DNA of 64,000 nt from Lysinibacillus sp. OF-1 (GTDB taxonomy: Bacteria > Bacillota > Bacilli > Bacillales_A > Planococcaceae). The translations under genes and the position numbers were made by a program. Shown one piece after another: positions 1 through 9,062 of the stretch. How positions within the stretch are numbered: position 1 is the stretch's first letter; the number at the start of each line of letters is the position of its first letter. The stretch is from positions 1,302,001-1,366,000 of the forward strand of contig NZ_CP102798.1 of assembly GCF_028356935.1 (NCBI RefSeq), written 5' to 3'. A model generated the notes under the pieces. It did not search any database. It had not been told where the DNA came from and saw only the letters and a program-made list of their open reading frames with translations.

Positions 1-2
1 CC

Positions 3-956
3 TATGTGGTCCTCATAGAGGGAGGTCCTATGCCTGATATGAGTGGTATCAATGGCATCATTGATTCACTTATTGATATTTTCATTGAAAAGAAATTCTT
101 CTCTATCTTTTCATTTCTGTTTGGCGTTGGCTTTTATATTTTTGCTTCACGTGCAGAAGCTCGTGGGGATAAACCAAGAAAGCGTTTTGCTAGACGTTTA
201 TTGGCCCTATTATTGATTGGCATTATTCATATTTTTCTATTTTGGGGTTCCATCTTAGCCATTTATGCGGTGATTGGATTTTTATTGCTACCATTTTACT
301 CTGTCAAGATTTCAACTATTAGTAAATGGTTATTTACCATCATTTCACTTCATATTCTTGTTATCCTAGGTCAAATGTATATGCCAAATAATGCTGTTTT
401 ATCAGCTATTTATGGCTTATTAGGAAATGATGCCGTAGCGATTTTTATCATGTTTTTAAGTGGTTTTTTAGTTGCAAAAGCTGGTTGGGTTGGCCATATT
501 AGTGAGCATGCTCAAAAAATAAAAAGAGTGCTTTATAGTACATGTCCATTCTTTATTGGATTTTCTCTATGGATTTGGTTCGCATCACAAGCAGATGACC
601 AACAAATCCAATCCATTATTGGCTTAGGAGTTGTGCCAACAACCTATTTTTATTTAAGCTGTTTATTTTTACTATTAGAAAATAAACAAATAGCGAAGCT
701 GCTTCAACCAATTGGACGTGTAGGACAAATGGCGTTTACAAACTATTTGGCACAAAGCTTTATTGGGACGGCTATCATTTCGTTAATGGGCTTACAAGTC
801 GTTTCACCATCAGAAATAGTAATCATCGCGAGCATTACTTTTATCATTCAAATTATTTTTAGTGTGATTTGGTTTAAATTCTTTTCAATTGGACCATTCG
901 AAAAGCTATGGCGATTTATGACTTACGGCAAAAAAACTGTGACAAAGCAATCATAA
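3..956 (+). CDS. DUF418 family membrane protein (5' partial)
   Basis: The reading frame is open to the left edge of the window, so the N-terminus is missing; the GTG at 6 is probably an internal valine. The visible part has many hydrophobic segments, the FSFLFGVGFYIFASRAEARG stretch near the visible start, and a GRVGQMAFTNYLAQS stretch near the C-terminus, which together are typical of DUF418 (YeiB-like) multi-pass proteins. Full family members run to about 350-400 residues, so roughly 50-60 residues are lost. The function of the family is not established. A strong terminator follows directly. Confidence 0.8.
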   Translation, partial: YVVLIEGGPMPDMSGINGIIDSLIDIFIEKKFFSIFSFLFGVGFYIFASRAEARGDKPRKRFARRLLALLLIGIIHIFLFWGSILAIYAVIGFLLLPFYSVKISTISKWLFTIISLHILVILGQMYMPNNAVLSAIYGLLGNDAVAIFIMFLSGFLVAKAGWVGHISEHAQKIKRVLYSTCPFFIGFSLWIWFASQADDQQIQSIIGLGVVPTTYFYLSCLFLLLENKQIAKLLQPIGRVGQMAFTNYLAQSFIGTAIISLMGLQVVSPSEIVIIASITFIIQIIFSVIWFKFFSIGPFEKLWRFMTYGKKTVTKQS

Positions 957-964
957 AACTCTGG

Positions 965-998
965 AAATCCCAAACATGCATACGGTTTGGGATTTTTT
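965..998 (+). terminator. Rho-independent terminator
   Basis: AAATCCCAAA pairs with TTTGGGATTT around an 11-base loop and is followed by a T run. It lies 8 bases after the stop of the DUF418 gene. Confidence 0.85.
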
Positions 999-1090
999 TG
1001 TTAAAATTAATTGTATGTTTTTGTAAAAGTGAAACCTATCATGATAGACAATCGTAAACTAGAGAACAGAAATAAAGGAGCGTTTATAAT

Positions 1091-1720
1091 ATGGCAAAGC
1101 AAATGAAAAAATATATGGCTGTGACAACGGCATCTTTTATGGCTGTCCAATTAGCAGCATGTGGCAATAGCGAAACACAGACAGTAGCTTCTTCTACGTC
1201 TACCCCAGTAACGGAAGATCAAGGTCAAGGAAACACAAATGAAGAGATAGTAAGTGTTTATAATAGTGAAATGGCAGATGCCTGTGATGAATGGCAAGAA
1301 GGAGACGATGGCTCCTATGAATGTCTTGATGAAAATTCTCCTTACTATGCACAGCATTTCTTTAATGGGCTTATGTATGCAACTGCTGGAGCAATGATTG
1401 GAAGTGCTATTTATAAAAGTCGTAATTTAAAAAATGGCACAGATCGAAATGAGCAAAATGGTGGCGGTTCTGCAGTACCGCGATCGACACAAAGTGGTAA
1501 TGCAAATAATAAATCTACAAATGGTATTACAAACAGTTCAAAAAATAAGGCTGGTACAACTTCAAATGGTTCAAATACTTATTCGAGTGGACAACGCTCT
1601 TATTCAACAGACAGTTCATCAAAAAGCACGAACTCCTACTCTAATAGCTCCCCCTCCAGCAAAGGAAAATCTGGTTTTGGTTCAGGTGGAGCATCCCGTG
1701 GCGGCTCGTCCTCCTCATAA
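1091..1720 (+). CDS. DUF1190/YgiB-like lipoprotein
   Basis: The 209-residue product has a lipoprotein signal ending in the lipobox QLAAC, so it is probably anchored on the outer face of the membrane. The middle has a Cys pair (DACDEWQEG, YECLDE) and a short hydrophobic patch (FNGLMYATAGAMIGSAIY). The last 90 residues are low complexity, rich in Ser, Gly and Asn, ending GGASRGGSSSS. This architecture and its position 24 bases before a glutathionylspermidine-synthase-like gene match the YgiB-YgiC pair of E. coli and the YjfM-YjfC pair. RBS AAAGGAG precedes the ATG. The role of YgiB proteins is unknown. Confidence 0.7.
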   Translation: MAKQMKKYMAVTTASFMAVQLAACGNSETQTVASSTSTPVTEDQGQGNTNEEIVSVYNSEMADACDEWQEGDDGSYECLDENSPYYAQHFFNGLMYATAGAMIGSAIYKSRNLKNGTDRNEQNGGGSAVPRSTQSGNANNKSTNGITNSSKNKAGTTSNGSNTYSSGQRSYSTDSSSKSTNSYSNSSPSSKGKSGFGSGGASRGGSSSS

Positions 1721-1743
1721 AGTGTGGAAAGGGAGCAAATAAC

Positions 1744-2997
1744 ATGATGAATCATACACAACAACGGCAAGCGTTCTATTCAAAATTCTCAGACTTTTTT
1801 CCTGACTTTGAGGATTTAGAGTATGCGTTATATGATGTCTTAGAATTGCCAAAGCAGCAGATCGATCAACTTCACTACGCAACACAAATACTTTGGCGCA
1901 TCTTTTTAAAAGTAGGGAAACAATTTAAGCATTTGTCGATTGATCAACTTTTAGCGTTAGGGATTCGCCCTGAAATGATACCGTATATTCAATTAGACTA
2001 TTTACAACAGCAATCTGTTTTGGCGCGATTTGACTTTGTTTGTACAGAGGAGGGCCACATTAAATGTCTAGAGTTGAATGGAGAAACACCGTTCCTTGTA
2101 CAAGAAACCTTCGAGATAAATGAGGCACTTTGTCAGCATCTTGGCTATAACAATCCAAATGATACAATAGCTTTACAAAAAACATTGTCAGGTGCGCTTT
2201 TTGCTGCCATGCAATATTTACATAATGTTAAAAAGCCAAAGGTTGTCATCACGGGTAAAGCAGCCAAAGAGGATTATGAGGAGTATTGCCAGGTACAGTT
2301 TATTAAGCGCTGTATTCCTTTTGATATTGAGTATGTACCTATCCAGGATCTCATCATATTTACTAGTGATACACCACATATAGTACAAGGTCTTTATACA
2401 CCTGCAATGGAGAAAATCGATATATTATTTCGACCTGCACATCCTGTAGAGTTTTTAATGGATGATGTAGCATCAGATGGTGATCGCATTGGGCTGCATT
2501 TGTTAGAACTTGTCAAAAAACGACAGTTAGCTATCATTAATCCGCCTGCTGCTTATGTATTACAATCGAAAATCTTATTGTGGTTAATATGGGAGCGGAG
2601 AAACGATCCTTTACTCTTTACCGCTGAGGAACGGGTAGCTATTCAGCAATATATGCTACCAACCTATCTTTCAGCTGAGCCGTTTATTCGTAATAATTTT
2701 CCTTATGTGAAGAAGCCTGTTTATTCTCGGGAAGGAAATACAGTAGAAATTTACGCAGCAAGTGGGCAGAAAATAAATGCCTCCACATCCACACATTATG
2801 ATGATAATTTATTTATTTTCCAACAGTATGTGGAGATGCCTAGCATGACAATTCAATTAAAAGAAGGATATCAGACTAAAAAATGGCTAATAGGTTCATT
2901 TGTTGCTGACAATCGAGCATGTGGTTTAAGCTGTCGTGTCGGTAATCAAATAACAGAATGGGATTCACATTGGCTAGCTGTGGGTTATAGGGACTAA
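1744..2997 (+). CDS. Glutathionylspermidine synthase family protein (YgiC-like)
   Basis: This 417-residue protein has the ATP-grasp fold of the C-terminal domain of glutathionylspermidine synthase but no amidase domain, as in YgiC/YjfC. Visible marks are KCLELNGETPFLVQETFE near residue 105, the family ATP/substrate-binding segment, and a C-terminal QQYVEMPSMTIQLKEG...WLIGSFVADNRACGLSCR region. It probably ligates an amine or peptide to a carboxylate using ATP; the substrate is unknown, and Bacillaceae do not normally make glutathione. It follows the YgiB-like lipoprotein with RBS AAAGGGAGC and is likely co-transcribed. ATG at 1747 is an alternative start. Confidence 0.85.
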   Translation: MMNHTQQRQAFYSKFSDFFPDFEDLEYALYDVLELPKQQIDQLHYATQILWRIFLKVGKQFKHLSIDQLLALGIRPEMIPYIQLDYLQQQSVLARFDFVCTEEGHIKCLELNGETPFLVQETFEINEALCQHLGYNNPNDTIALQKTLSGALFAAMQYLHNVKKPKVVITGKAAKEDYEEYCQVQFIKRCIPFDIEYVPIQDLIIFTSDTPHIVQGLYTPAMEKIDILFRPAHPVEFLMDDVASDGDRIGLHLLELVKKRQLAIINPPAAYVLQSKILLWLIWERRNDPLLFTAEERVAIQQYMLPTYLSAEPFIRNNFPYVKKPVYSREGNTVEIYAASGQKINASTSTHYDDNLFIFQQYVEMPSMTIQLKEGYQTKKWLIGSFVADNRACGLSCRVGNQITEWDSHWLAVGYRD

Positions 2998-3018
2998 CAA
3001 ATCTAGTTTTGTAGAAGT

Positions 3019-3042
3019 GGCGAGACTGTTAATAGTCTCGCC
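3019..3042. terminator. Bidirectional terminator hairpin
   Basis: A perfect 9-bp stem (GGCGAGACT with AGTCTCGCC, 6-base loop) lies between the convergent ends of the synthase and YbaK genes. T/A-rich tracts on both sides suit a shared terminator. Confidence 0.75.
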
Positions 3043-3055
3043 AATCGTTTAGTCC

Positions 3056-3529
3056 TTATTCATTCCAGCCTTTACAGACATCAATCCATTCTTTATAGGG
3101 GGCATACGTTTCGAGTTCTGAAATCGTTACCTCAATGGCAGAATTGCTGCTACCACATGCAGGAAAAACAGTGGTAAAACGTTTCAGAGATTCATCTAAA
3201 TAAATGGCTACACCTTCGTTCACACCAAAAGGGCAAACACCTCCGACATCATGACCAATCATCGTCTCCACATCGTCTTTGGATAACATCTTTGCCTTTG
3301 TACCAAACATTGCTTTATATTTTGCATTATCGATTTTAGCATCCCCTGCAGCAACAATTAATACCGCGCCATCATTCACAAGAAAAGATAATGATTTTGC
3401 GATGCGTTCGGGCTCGCAGCCAAGGGCCTGCGCTGCTAATTCAACAGTCGCTGAGCTTTCTTCCAGCTCTTGTATTTTGTGCTCAACATGCCATTTTGCT
3501 AAATGACTACGTACTTTTTCAATCGCCAT
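3056..3529 (-). CDS. YbaK/EbsC family aminoacyl-tRNA deacylase-like protein
   Basis: The 157-residue product is a complete YbaK/ProX-type editing domain, of the kind that removes misacylated amino acids from tRNA (Cys-tRNA-Pro or Ala-tRNA-Pro in characterised members). Typical features are an AKSLSFLVNDGAVLIVAAGD strand-loop region, KAKMLSKDDV, and the GGVCPFGVNEGVAIYLDESL stretch with the conserved G-CPFG loop. RBS AGGAGG lies upstream. It is similar in length and architecture to B. subtilis YwhH. The precise tRNA substrate cannot be told from sequence. Confidence 0.88.
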   Translation of the reverse strand: MAIEKVRSHLAKWHVEHKIQELEESSATVELAAQALGCEPERIAKSLSFLVNDGAVLIVAAGDAKIDNAKYKAMFGTKAKMLSKDDVETMIGHDVGGVCPFGVNEGVAIYLDESLKRFTTVFPACGSSNSAIEVTISELETYAPYKEWIDVCKGWNE

Positions 3530-3780
3530 ATGTACATTCCTCCTACTTTTATCACTGACGCCTCGTCATAATGGTGTCCTGATTCATTCGAGCTTGCTCT
3601 TCAAAAGCTCCTCTCCCTTTAAAGAGGGACTTTTCCGTTTTTTTTGTAAAAACAAAAGAAGTCGTTAAATCAAGATAAATTTAATTTTAGCATAATTTTC
3701 AGAATATATAGTTGTGAATGCTCTATCTTTCAAGTATGCTAACTATAGAGAGTGTAAAATTACACTAAAAGGGGGTTCCA

Positions 3781-4929
3781 ATGTTAAAGTTTATACAAAT
3801 CGTATCTGTGTTGATTGGTTTATCAGTAGTGACATTAATGGTTGCATTGATTATCACACTGAATGGCAGCATTCATTTGATACAGTTAGTTTGGACAGTA
3901 CCTGTTTGTTTATTTGTCCTGTTTATTTGTAGTGTATTTAAATGGACCAACACCAAAAGACGAAGAGGATGGTTATTTGGAGTAATGGGTATTGCCTTAT
4001 TAATAGCTTCCATCAAACCAATCCAACATTATTATAAAATGAGCATTCCTACTGTTGATGCGGAAATTGATGTATCTGCCTATCAGCCATTTACGCTGGG
4101 CAATAAAGTGATAAAGCCTGACACAAAAGCATCCTTACAATTGACCGAGTCATTACCAAGATTAGATGGTGCAACAGCCATGTATCCTTTGTATGCGGCT
4201 TTTGTAGAGGCTACTTATCCCAAAGGTGACTATCAGCCAGATACTAGTAGAGTTCAAGTAAGCCGAACACCTGAAGCCTATCAAAATTTAATAGCAGGAG
4301 ATGTGGATCTTATCTTTGCAGCAGCACCGTCCACCTCACAAGAGTGGCAAGCAGAAAAGGAAGGTCTTACATTTGACATGACACCAATTGGACGTGAAGC
4401 ATTTGTCTTCTTCGTGCATCATAAAAACAGTGTGGATAATGTAACGCTTGAGCAGGTGAAGAAAATATACGCTGGTGAAATAACCAATTGGCACGAGGTC
4501 GGTGGGGAGAATGAGCCAATCCGTGCTTTCCAACGCCCAGCAGATAGTGGAAGTCAAACAACATTAGAAAAATTGATGGGCAATACGCCAATTATGGCGG
4601 CGCCTTCTGAAGATATTGTGTCGGGAATGGGAGGAATCATTCGTGAAGTGTCGCAATATCGAAATTATAAAAACGCAATGGGCTTTACGTTTAGATATTA
4701 TTCTACAGAGATGGTAGGTAATCAAAAAATCAAATTACTATCCATTGACGGAGTAGCCCCAACAAAAGAAACGATTCAAAATGATACATATCCTTTAGTT
4801 GCTGAATTTTATGCCATCACAGCCGGAACAGAAAATCAAAATACGCAGAAACTTATTGAATGGATACTTTCTGAGGAAGGGCAAGCGATAGTTGAAAGGG
4901 TCGGCTATGTACCAGTGGAAAATTATTAA
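3781..4929 (+). CDS. PstS-like substrate-binding protein with N-terminal membrane segments
   Basis: The 382-residue protein starts with about three hydrophobic helices (residues 3-28, 35-55, 63-80) in place of a cleavable signal, then a periplasmic-binding-protein domain. LDGATAMYPLYAAF, FAAAPSTSQEW, LEQVKKIYAGEITNWHEVGG and FQRPADSGSQTTLE match the phosphate-binding PstS type, including the S-G-S-T loop that holds the anion. RBS GGGGG precedes the ATG. No pst permease or ATPase genes are nearby, so it may sense or capture an oxyanion rather than feed a local transporter. The exact ligand is inferred only. Confidence 0.8.
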   Translation: MLKFIQIVSVLIGLSVVTLMVALIITLNGSIHLIQLVWTVPVCLFVLFICSVFKWTNTKRRRGWLFGVMGIALLIASIKPIQHYYKMSIPTVDAEIDVSAYQPFTLGNKVIKPDTKASLQLTESLPRLDGATAMYPLYAAFVEATYPKGDYQPDTSRVQVSRTPEAYQNLIAGDVDLIFAAAPSTSQEWQAEKEGLTFDMTPIGREAFVFFVHHKNSVDNVTLEQVKKIYAGEITNWHEVGGENEPIRAFQRPADSGSQTTLEKLMGNTPIMAAPSEDIVSGMGGIIREVSQYRNYKNAMGFTFRYYSTEMVGNQKIKLLSIDGVAPTKETIQNDTYPLVAEFYAITAGTENQNTQKLIEWILSEEGQAIVERVGYVPVENY

Positions 4930-4938
4930 AAGGTTTGC

Positions 4939-5089
4939 TATACTAAGAGCAACAATCGAATGAAAAGTTTTCTAGGGTTCCGTAGCTTTTGCTAGTCTGG
5001 TCCGAGAGAAAACCACAAATTAATTTTGTGACACGGAAGGATAAAAGCCTGGGAGATACTGTTTAATGACAGTTTCTTCAGGCTTTTTT
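4939..5089 (+). promoter_or_regulatory. Guanidine-I (ykkC-type) riboswitch with promoter and terminator
   Basis: A promoter (TGGAAA, 17 bases, TATACT at 4939-4944) precedes a ykkC-class aptamer. GTTTTCT (4967-4973) pairs with AGAAAAC (5007-5013), enclosing the conserved CTAGGGTTCCG and CTGGTCCGAGAGA segments. The small hairpin CACAAA/TTTGTG and the conserved ACACGGAAGGATAAAAGCC follow. The expression platform is a terminator (AGCCTG with CAGGCT, inner stem ACTGT/ACAGT, then TTTTTT) at 5046-5088. In this class, guanidinium binding prevents termination. The downstream genes are SMR exporters, exactly the expected targets. Confidence 0.95.
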
Positions 5090-5182
5090 GTTTGGCTAAA
5101 ATCATGTTATTTGGCGAAAGCTGAGGAAGGTGCTTTATCAATCAGTTAATCGACCGTGTCTCATAAAATGGAGGGATTTAGG

Positions 5183-5524
5183 ATGAATAAACAATGGATC
5201 AGTGTCATTATAGCGGCTTGCTTTGAAGTAGGCTGGGTCATTGGTTTAAAGCATGCAACGAGTGTGCTGGAATGGATTGGGACAGTTATTGCTATATTTA
5301 TTAGTTTTTATTTACTCATAAAAGCGGGGGAGCATTTACCTGTTGGTACGGTATACGCTGTCTTTGTTGGATTAGGGACAGCGGGGACTGTTTGTGCGGA
5401 TAGCTTGTTGTTTGGGGAGCCGTGGAAATTAGCCAAAATAATATGTATTGTTGTTTTACTTGCAGGAGTTGTGGGCTTAAAGCTTGTAACGGGAGAGCCG
5501 AAGGAACAAGAGGTGAATGAATAA
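5183..5524 (+). CDS. ykkC: SMR family guanidinium exporter subunit YkkC
   Basis: The 113-residue product has four membrane helices and the SMR signature with the essential N-terminal Glu ([15 protein letters not shown]). It is the larger partner of a paired (heteromeric) SMR exporter. ATG 5183 is chosen because GGAGGG lies 7 bases upstream; an upstream in-frame GTG at 5156 has no RBS and would add nine non-family residues. It is controlled by the guanidine-I riboswitch just upstream, so the likely job is guanidinium/proton exchange. It overlaps the next gene as TAATG. Confidence 0.93.
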   Translation: MNKQWISVIIAACFEVGWVIGLKHATSVLEWIGTVIAIFISFYLLIKAGEHLPVGTVYAVFVGLGTAGTVCADSLLFGEPWKLAKIICIVVLLAGVVGLKLVTGEPKEQEVNE

Positions 5525-5838
5525 TGGCATGGATGGCATTAGTTATGGCAGGGTTATGTGAGATGATGGGCGTATATATGATTAGTAAATATAATAAAAC
5601 AAAGACTATAAAAAATTTAGGGCTGCTGATTTTTGCATTTACCTTAAGTTTTGCGGGTCTTGCTTATGCGATGGAAACATTACCAATGGGTACTGCCTAT
5701 GCTATTTGGACAGGAATTGGAGCAGCTGGGGGAGCACTACTGGGTATGTTATTTTTTAATGAATCAAAGGACTGGAGACGAATGGTTTGCATTGTACTTG
5801 TTTTAGGAGCAGCCATTATGTTGAAGCTATTGTCGTAA
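5524..5838 (+). CDS. ykkD: SMR family guanidinium exporter subunit YkkD
   Basis: The 104-residue, four-helix SMR protein has the catalytic Glu in MAGLCEMMGVYMISKYN and the family motif LPMGTAYAIWTGIGAAGGALLG. Translation is coupled to ykkC through a TAATG overlap, as expected for two antiparallel subunits made in equal amounts. With ykkC it forms the riboswitch-controlled guanidinium efflux pair. A terminator follows 2 bases after the stop. Confidence 0.93.
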   Translation: MAWMALVMAGLCEMMGVYMISKYNKTKTIKNLGLLIFAFTLSFAGLAYAMETLPMGTAYAIWTGIGAAGGALLGMLFFNESKDWRRMVCIVLVLGAAIMLKLLS

Positions 5839-5840
5839 GA

Positions 5841-5880
5841 AAAAATGCACTTCCCCTTGTAAAAGTGGAAGTGCATTTTT
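5841..5880. terminator. Bidirectional terminator
   Basis: AAAAATGCACTTCC pairs with GGAAGTGCATTTTT around a 12-base loop, with A and T runs at the two ends. It separates the convergent ykkD and opuAC genes. Confidence 0.9.
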
Positions 5881-5884
5881 TATA

Positions 5885-6769
5885 TTATTTTTTTACGTCT
5901 TTTGTCCATTCTGCTACTTTATCTGGATTAGCTTCCACCCATTCTTTTGCAGCCTCTTTTGGATCTTTGCCATCCATTACTTCAAGCATGACACTTTCTA
6001 AATCCTCTGCAGTCCAGTGGAAGTTATCAAGCACCGAGTATACATCTGGTAAATCTTCTTTTAAGCCTTTACGAGCAAATGTATTAATTGTTTCTTCGCC
6101 ACCATATACACCTTTTGGATCTTCTAAGTATTTAAGATCATATTTTGCAAATTTCCAGTGTGGTGACCAACCAGTTACAATGATTTCTTCTTTATTTTTT
6201 AACGCTTTTGCCAATGAAGTTGTCATGGCACCAGAAGAAGATGTAATAAAGTTCCAATCTGCTAAATTATCATATTCTCCTAAAGCTTTTTCTGTAGCAG
6301 CAGTAATACCAGCACCAGGCTCGATACCTGTAATAGTATGATCAGCTTCATTTGTTAAATCTTCAATAGAATTTACATTCATATAACTTGGGACAACTAA
6401 GCCAATTTTTGCACCAGCAAGGTTTTCGCCAAGCTCATCTAAATTAGCTTTATATTTCTCATATTGTGAGGCGTGTGTATGTGGTAACCATGCCGCTACC
6501 ATTCCATCAGCCTCTCCTTTCGAAACAGCCTCCCACATAATCGCATTATCCAAAGGAGTTAATGCTACATCATAGCCTAAATCTTCGAGTACTTGCCCCA
6601 CAACATTCGTTGAGGCGATTTCTGTATCCCATTCAACATAGGCTAAGTTGACCTCCTTAGAATCACTGTTTTTACCAGAGCTTGACCCTGTGTCGCCTCC
6701 ACTACATGCAGCAAGCATGAGGCCTAGACCTAGAGCCATTCCTAACTTAGATAGTGTTTTCAGTTTCAT
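5885..6769 (-). CDS. opuAC: Glycine betaine ABC transporter, substrate-binding lipoprotein
   Basis: The 294-residue lipoprotein (lipobox LMLAAC, Cys22) belongs to the OpuAC family that captures glycine betaine or related compatible solutes outside the membrane. Aromatic-rich segments such as NAIMWEAVSKGEADGMVAAW and VTGWSPHWKFAKYDLKYLEDP are typical ligand-cage regions. The start at 6769 is supported by AGGGAGA just upstream; a longer frame to 6790 lacks an RBS. It is the last gene of the opuAA-opuAB-opuAC operon, 86 bases after opuAB. Expression should follow osmotic need via the BusR-like regulator. Confidence 0.92.
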   Translation of the reverse strand: MKLKTLSKLGMALGLGLMLAACSGGDTGSSSGKNSDSKEVNLAYVEWDTEIASTNVVGQVLEDLGYDVALTPLDNAIMWEAVSKGEADGMVAAWLPHTHASQYEKYKANLDELGENLAGAKIGLVVPSYMNVNSIEDLTNEADHTITGIEPGAGITAATEKALGEYDNLADWNFITSSSGAMTTSLAKALKNKEEIIVTGWSPHWKFAKYDLKYLEDPKGVYGGEETINTFARKGLKEDLPDVYSVLDNFHWTAEDLESVMLEVMDGKDPKEAAKEWVEANPDKVAEWTKDVKK

Positions 6770-6855
6770 CGAATCTCCCTTTCTATTCATCGTTTTGTAT
6801 CAAACTGCCGACACCCATCGCTTGATGGCTGCAGGCGAGAAAGATTAACTATATT

Positions 6856-7710
6856 CTATAAAGCTTTCTTTTTATTGAAGCTTTGTGTTAAACGGTCAAT
6901 GATAATCGCAAAAATAACTAAGCCTAAGCCTGCAACGAAGCCATTCCCAACTTGTGTACGCTGTAAGGCTGTTAATACTTCACGTCCTAGACCTGGAGCC
7001 CCAATCATAGAGGCGATAACTACCATAGAAAGTGATAGCATAACGGTTTGGTTAATTCCTGCCATAATCGTTGATTTCGCAAGAGGAATTTCTACTTTAA
7101 ATAGTTTTTGACTAGCCTTACTACCATAAGAGTCTGCGGCTTCTACTAATTCCTTTGGTACCTGACGAATACCTAGGTTTGTCATACGTACAGTTGGGGG
7201 TAAAGCAAAAATAACAGAAGCAAAGACACCAGGCACAATCCCGATACCGAAGAAGGCAACTGCTGGGATTAGGTACACAAAGCCAGGCATTGTTTGCATG
7301 AAATCGAGTATTGGTTTAATAATGTTTTCAGCTATTGTTGATTTGGACATTAGAATACCAAGTGGAATACCGATGATGATGGATATAATACTTGAAAAGA
7401 TTACAAGCGTGGTTGTCTCCATAAGGTGAGTCCATAATCCTTGGTTATAGATAAACAGCAAGCCTATTAATGAAAATGCGGCAAGCCCGAATTTTTTACC
7501 AGCTACAAAGAAGGCAAATATCACGACAAGTAATATAAGAATAATGGCTGGGATACTAATTAGTAAATCAGTGACCTGATTCATGAGTAGTTTTCCAAAT
7601 TGTTGAATCGTGTTAAAGAACGCTGAAAAATTACTCGTCAACCAGTCCATAGCTGATTCAACCCACGTAGCTAGTGGAATTGTTGGAATATTATCTAAAA
7701 AATTATTCAT
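6856..7710 (-). CDS. opuAB: Glycine betaine ABC transporter, permease
   Basis: The 284-residue permease of the OpuAB/ProW type has about six to eight membrane helices and the EAA-like loop ([27 protein letters not shown]) that contacts the ATPase. The start ATG 7710 overlaps the 3' end of opuAA by 8 bases and has AGGAGG about 10 bases upstream, giving translational coupling. Its product, with OpuAA and OpuAC, imports osmoprotectants. Confidence 0.92.
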   Translation of the reverse strand: MNNFLDNIPTIPLATWVESAMDWLTSNFSAFFNTIQQFGKLLMNQVTDLLISIPAIILILLVVIFAFFVAGKKFGLAAFSLIGLLFIYNQGLWTHLMETTTLVIFSSIISIIIGIPLGILMSKSTIAENIIKPILDFMQTMPGFVYLIPAVAFFGIGIVPGVFASVIFALPPTVRMTNLGIRQVPKELVEAADSYGSKASQKLFKVEIPLAKSTIMAGINQTVMLSLSMVVIASMIGAPGLGREVLTALQRTQVGNGFVAGLGLVIFAIIIDRLTQSFNKKKAL

Positions 7711-8902
7711 GTGCTTCGGCCTCCTCATCGCTCGTTGACAGTGCTTGGATGACAACGCCTCTAATCAGAACACCCAGTAAGCGGTCATCTTTGACAACTG
7801 CAATAGGAGTAGGTGAATTATAGATCATTCCTAAAATATCCTGTAAAAGCATATCTGGCGGAACAGTTAACACCTCTGATTGCACAATAGAATGGACTGT
7901 TTGTTCGTGTTTTTTAGCTGCAGCCAGTGCATCATCAGCTGTAATAAATCCTTTTAAATGTCTATTTTTATCAACAGCCATTAATAAACTGACAGCCTCT
8001 TGACGCATACGTTTAAGCGCTACTTTAGGACCGTCAAGGTCTACATTGACATAAACAGGACGCACCATAACGTTTTCTGCTGTTAATACTTTCGAACGGT
8101 CCACATCTTCCACGAATGTTTTGACATAGTCATTGGCTGGATTGGTTAATATTTCTTCTCCTGTACCAATCTGAATGATTGAACCATCCTTCATAATGGC
8201 GATGCGATCCCCAATACGTAATGCTTCATTTAAATCATGTGTAATGAATAAAATAGTTTTCTTCAATTTTTGTTGTAGATCAAGTAGCTCATCTTGCATT
8301 TCTTTACGGATCAATGGATCCAGTGCAGAAAAAGCTTCATCCATTAATAGTATTTCAGGATCGTTGGCAAGGGCACGTGCTAACCCAACACGCTGCTGCA
8401 TACCACCTGATAATTGACTTGGGTATTGATCTTTGTATGCGAGTAATCCAGCATTTTCGAGAGCCTGTTCCGCTTTTGCTTGGCGTTCTTGCTTTGAAAT
8501 ACCTCGAACTTCAAGGCCATATTCGGTATTTTGAAGTAATGTGCGATGGGGGAATAAACCGAAGTTTTGAAAAACCATACTCATTTTATTTCTTCTGACA
8601 GTCCGTAGACTTTCTTTTCCCATAGTAGAAATATTTTCTCCATCGATATATATATTTCCGCTCGTTGGTTCAATAAGGCGGTTTAAGAGCCGTATAAGTG
8701 TTGATTTACCACTTCCTGACAGTCCCATGATCACGAAGATTTCTCCTTCGTTGACCGTAAAGCTTGCATCGTATACACCAACAGTCGCACCTGTTTCTTT
8801 TAAGATATCAGTTTTACTTTTTTGCTGTTTAACGAGTTCTAGTGCTTGGGGAATATGTTTACCAAACACTTTTGATACGTGTTCTATTTTAATTTTTTCC
8901 AT
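7703..8902 (-). CDS. opuAA: Glycine betaine ABC transporter, ATP-binding protein with CBS domains
   Basis: The 399-residue ATPase has Walker [10 protein letters not shown] (residues 60-68), the signature LSGGMQQR, Walker [14 protein letters not shown] and a switch His in [11 protein letters not shown]. The C-terminal 120 residues form a tandem CBS module (VMVRPVYV..., VLTVPPDM...) that in OpuA-type proteins senses ionic strength or, in some species, c-di-AMP. The start at 8902 follows AAGGAG; the frame extends upstream but without RBS. It is the first gene of the operon and lies downstream of a strong promoter with palindromic operators. Confidence 0.93.
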   Translation of the reverse strand: MEKIKIEHVSKVFGKHIPQALELVKQQKSKTDILKETGATVGVYDASFTVNEGEIFVIMGLSGSGKSTLIRLLNRLIEPTSGNIYIDGENISTMGKESLRTVRRNKMSMVFQNFGLFPHRTLLQNTEYGLEVRGISKQERQAKAEQALENAGLLAYKDQYPSQLSGGMQQRVGLARALANDPEILLMDEAFSALDPLIRKEMQDELLDLQQKLKKTILFITHDLNEALRIGDRIAIMKDGSIIQIGTGEEILTNPANDYVKTFVEDVDRSKVLTAENVMVRPVYVNVDLDGPKVALKRMRQEAVSLLMAVDKNRHLKGFITADDALAAAKKHEQTVHSIVQSEVLTVPPDMLLQDILGMIYNSPTPIAVVKDDRLLGVLIRGVVIQALSTSDEEAEAHE

Positions 8903-8960
8903 AGAAGCACTCCTTTCGTAGATTATTACTATGTGAGGATAATGATACCCAAAAATAAAC

Positions 8961-9003
8961 AAGTAACAACCTTACTGTAACAAAGAGTTGTTACTTTTGT
9001 CAA
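8961..9003 (-). promoter_or_regulatory. opuA promoter with nested inverted-repeat operator
   Basis: On the minus strand TTGACA (8998-9003) and TACAGT 18 bases downstream form the promoter. Within it lie AAGTAACAAC (8961-8970) and its exact complement GTTGTTACTT (8987-8996), and a second perfect palindrome GTAACAA-4-TTGTTAC (8977-8994). The three GTAACAA half-sites cover the spacer and -10, so a bound regulator would block RNA polymerase. The BusR-like gene directly upstream is the obvious candidate. Confidence 0.75.
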
Positions 9004-9018
9004 ATCGACTAATAAGAA

Positions 9019-9062
9019 AAAAACCGTTTAAACGCTGTTATATCAGCGTTTAAACGGTTTTT
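9019..9062 (-). terminator. Terminator of the BusR-like gene
   Basis: A long perfect stem (AAAACCGTTTAAACGCTG with CAGCGTTTAAACGGTTTT) ends in T runs on both strands and overlaps the stop codon of the regulator. It isolates the regulator from the opuA promoter. Confidence 0.9.

Noticed and set aside
1434-1742. 102-codon open frame on + strand inside the lipoprotein gene
   Set aside because: It is a frame shadow of the Ser/Gly/Asn-rich coding sequence with no RBS.
3545-3650. T-box leader before the YbaK-type gene
   Set aside because: No T-box sequence or matching terminator/antiterminator pair was found.
5787-6341. 184-codon open frame on + strand
   Set aside because: It is antisense to opuAC, has no RBS and no family features; a shadow of the minus-strand gene.
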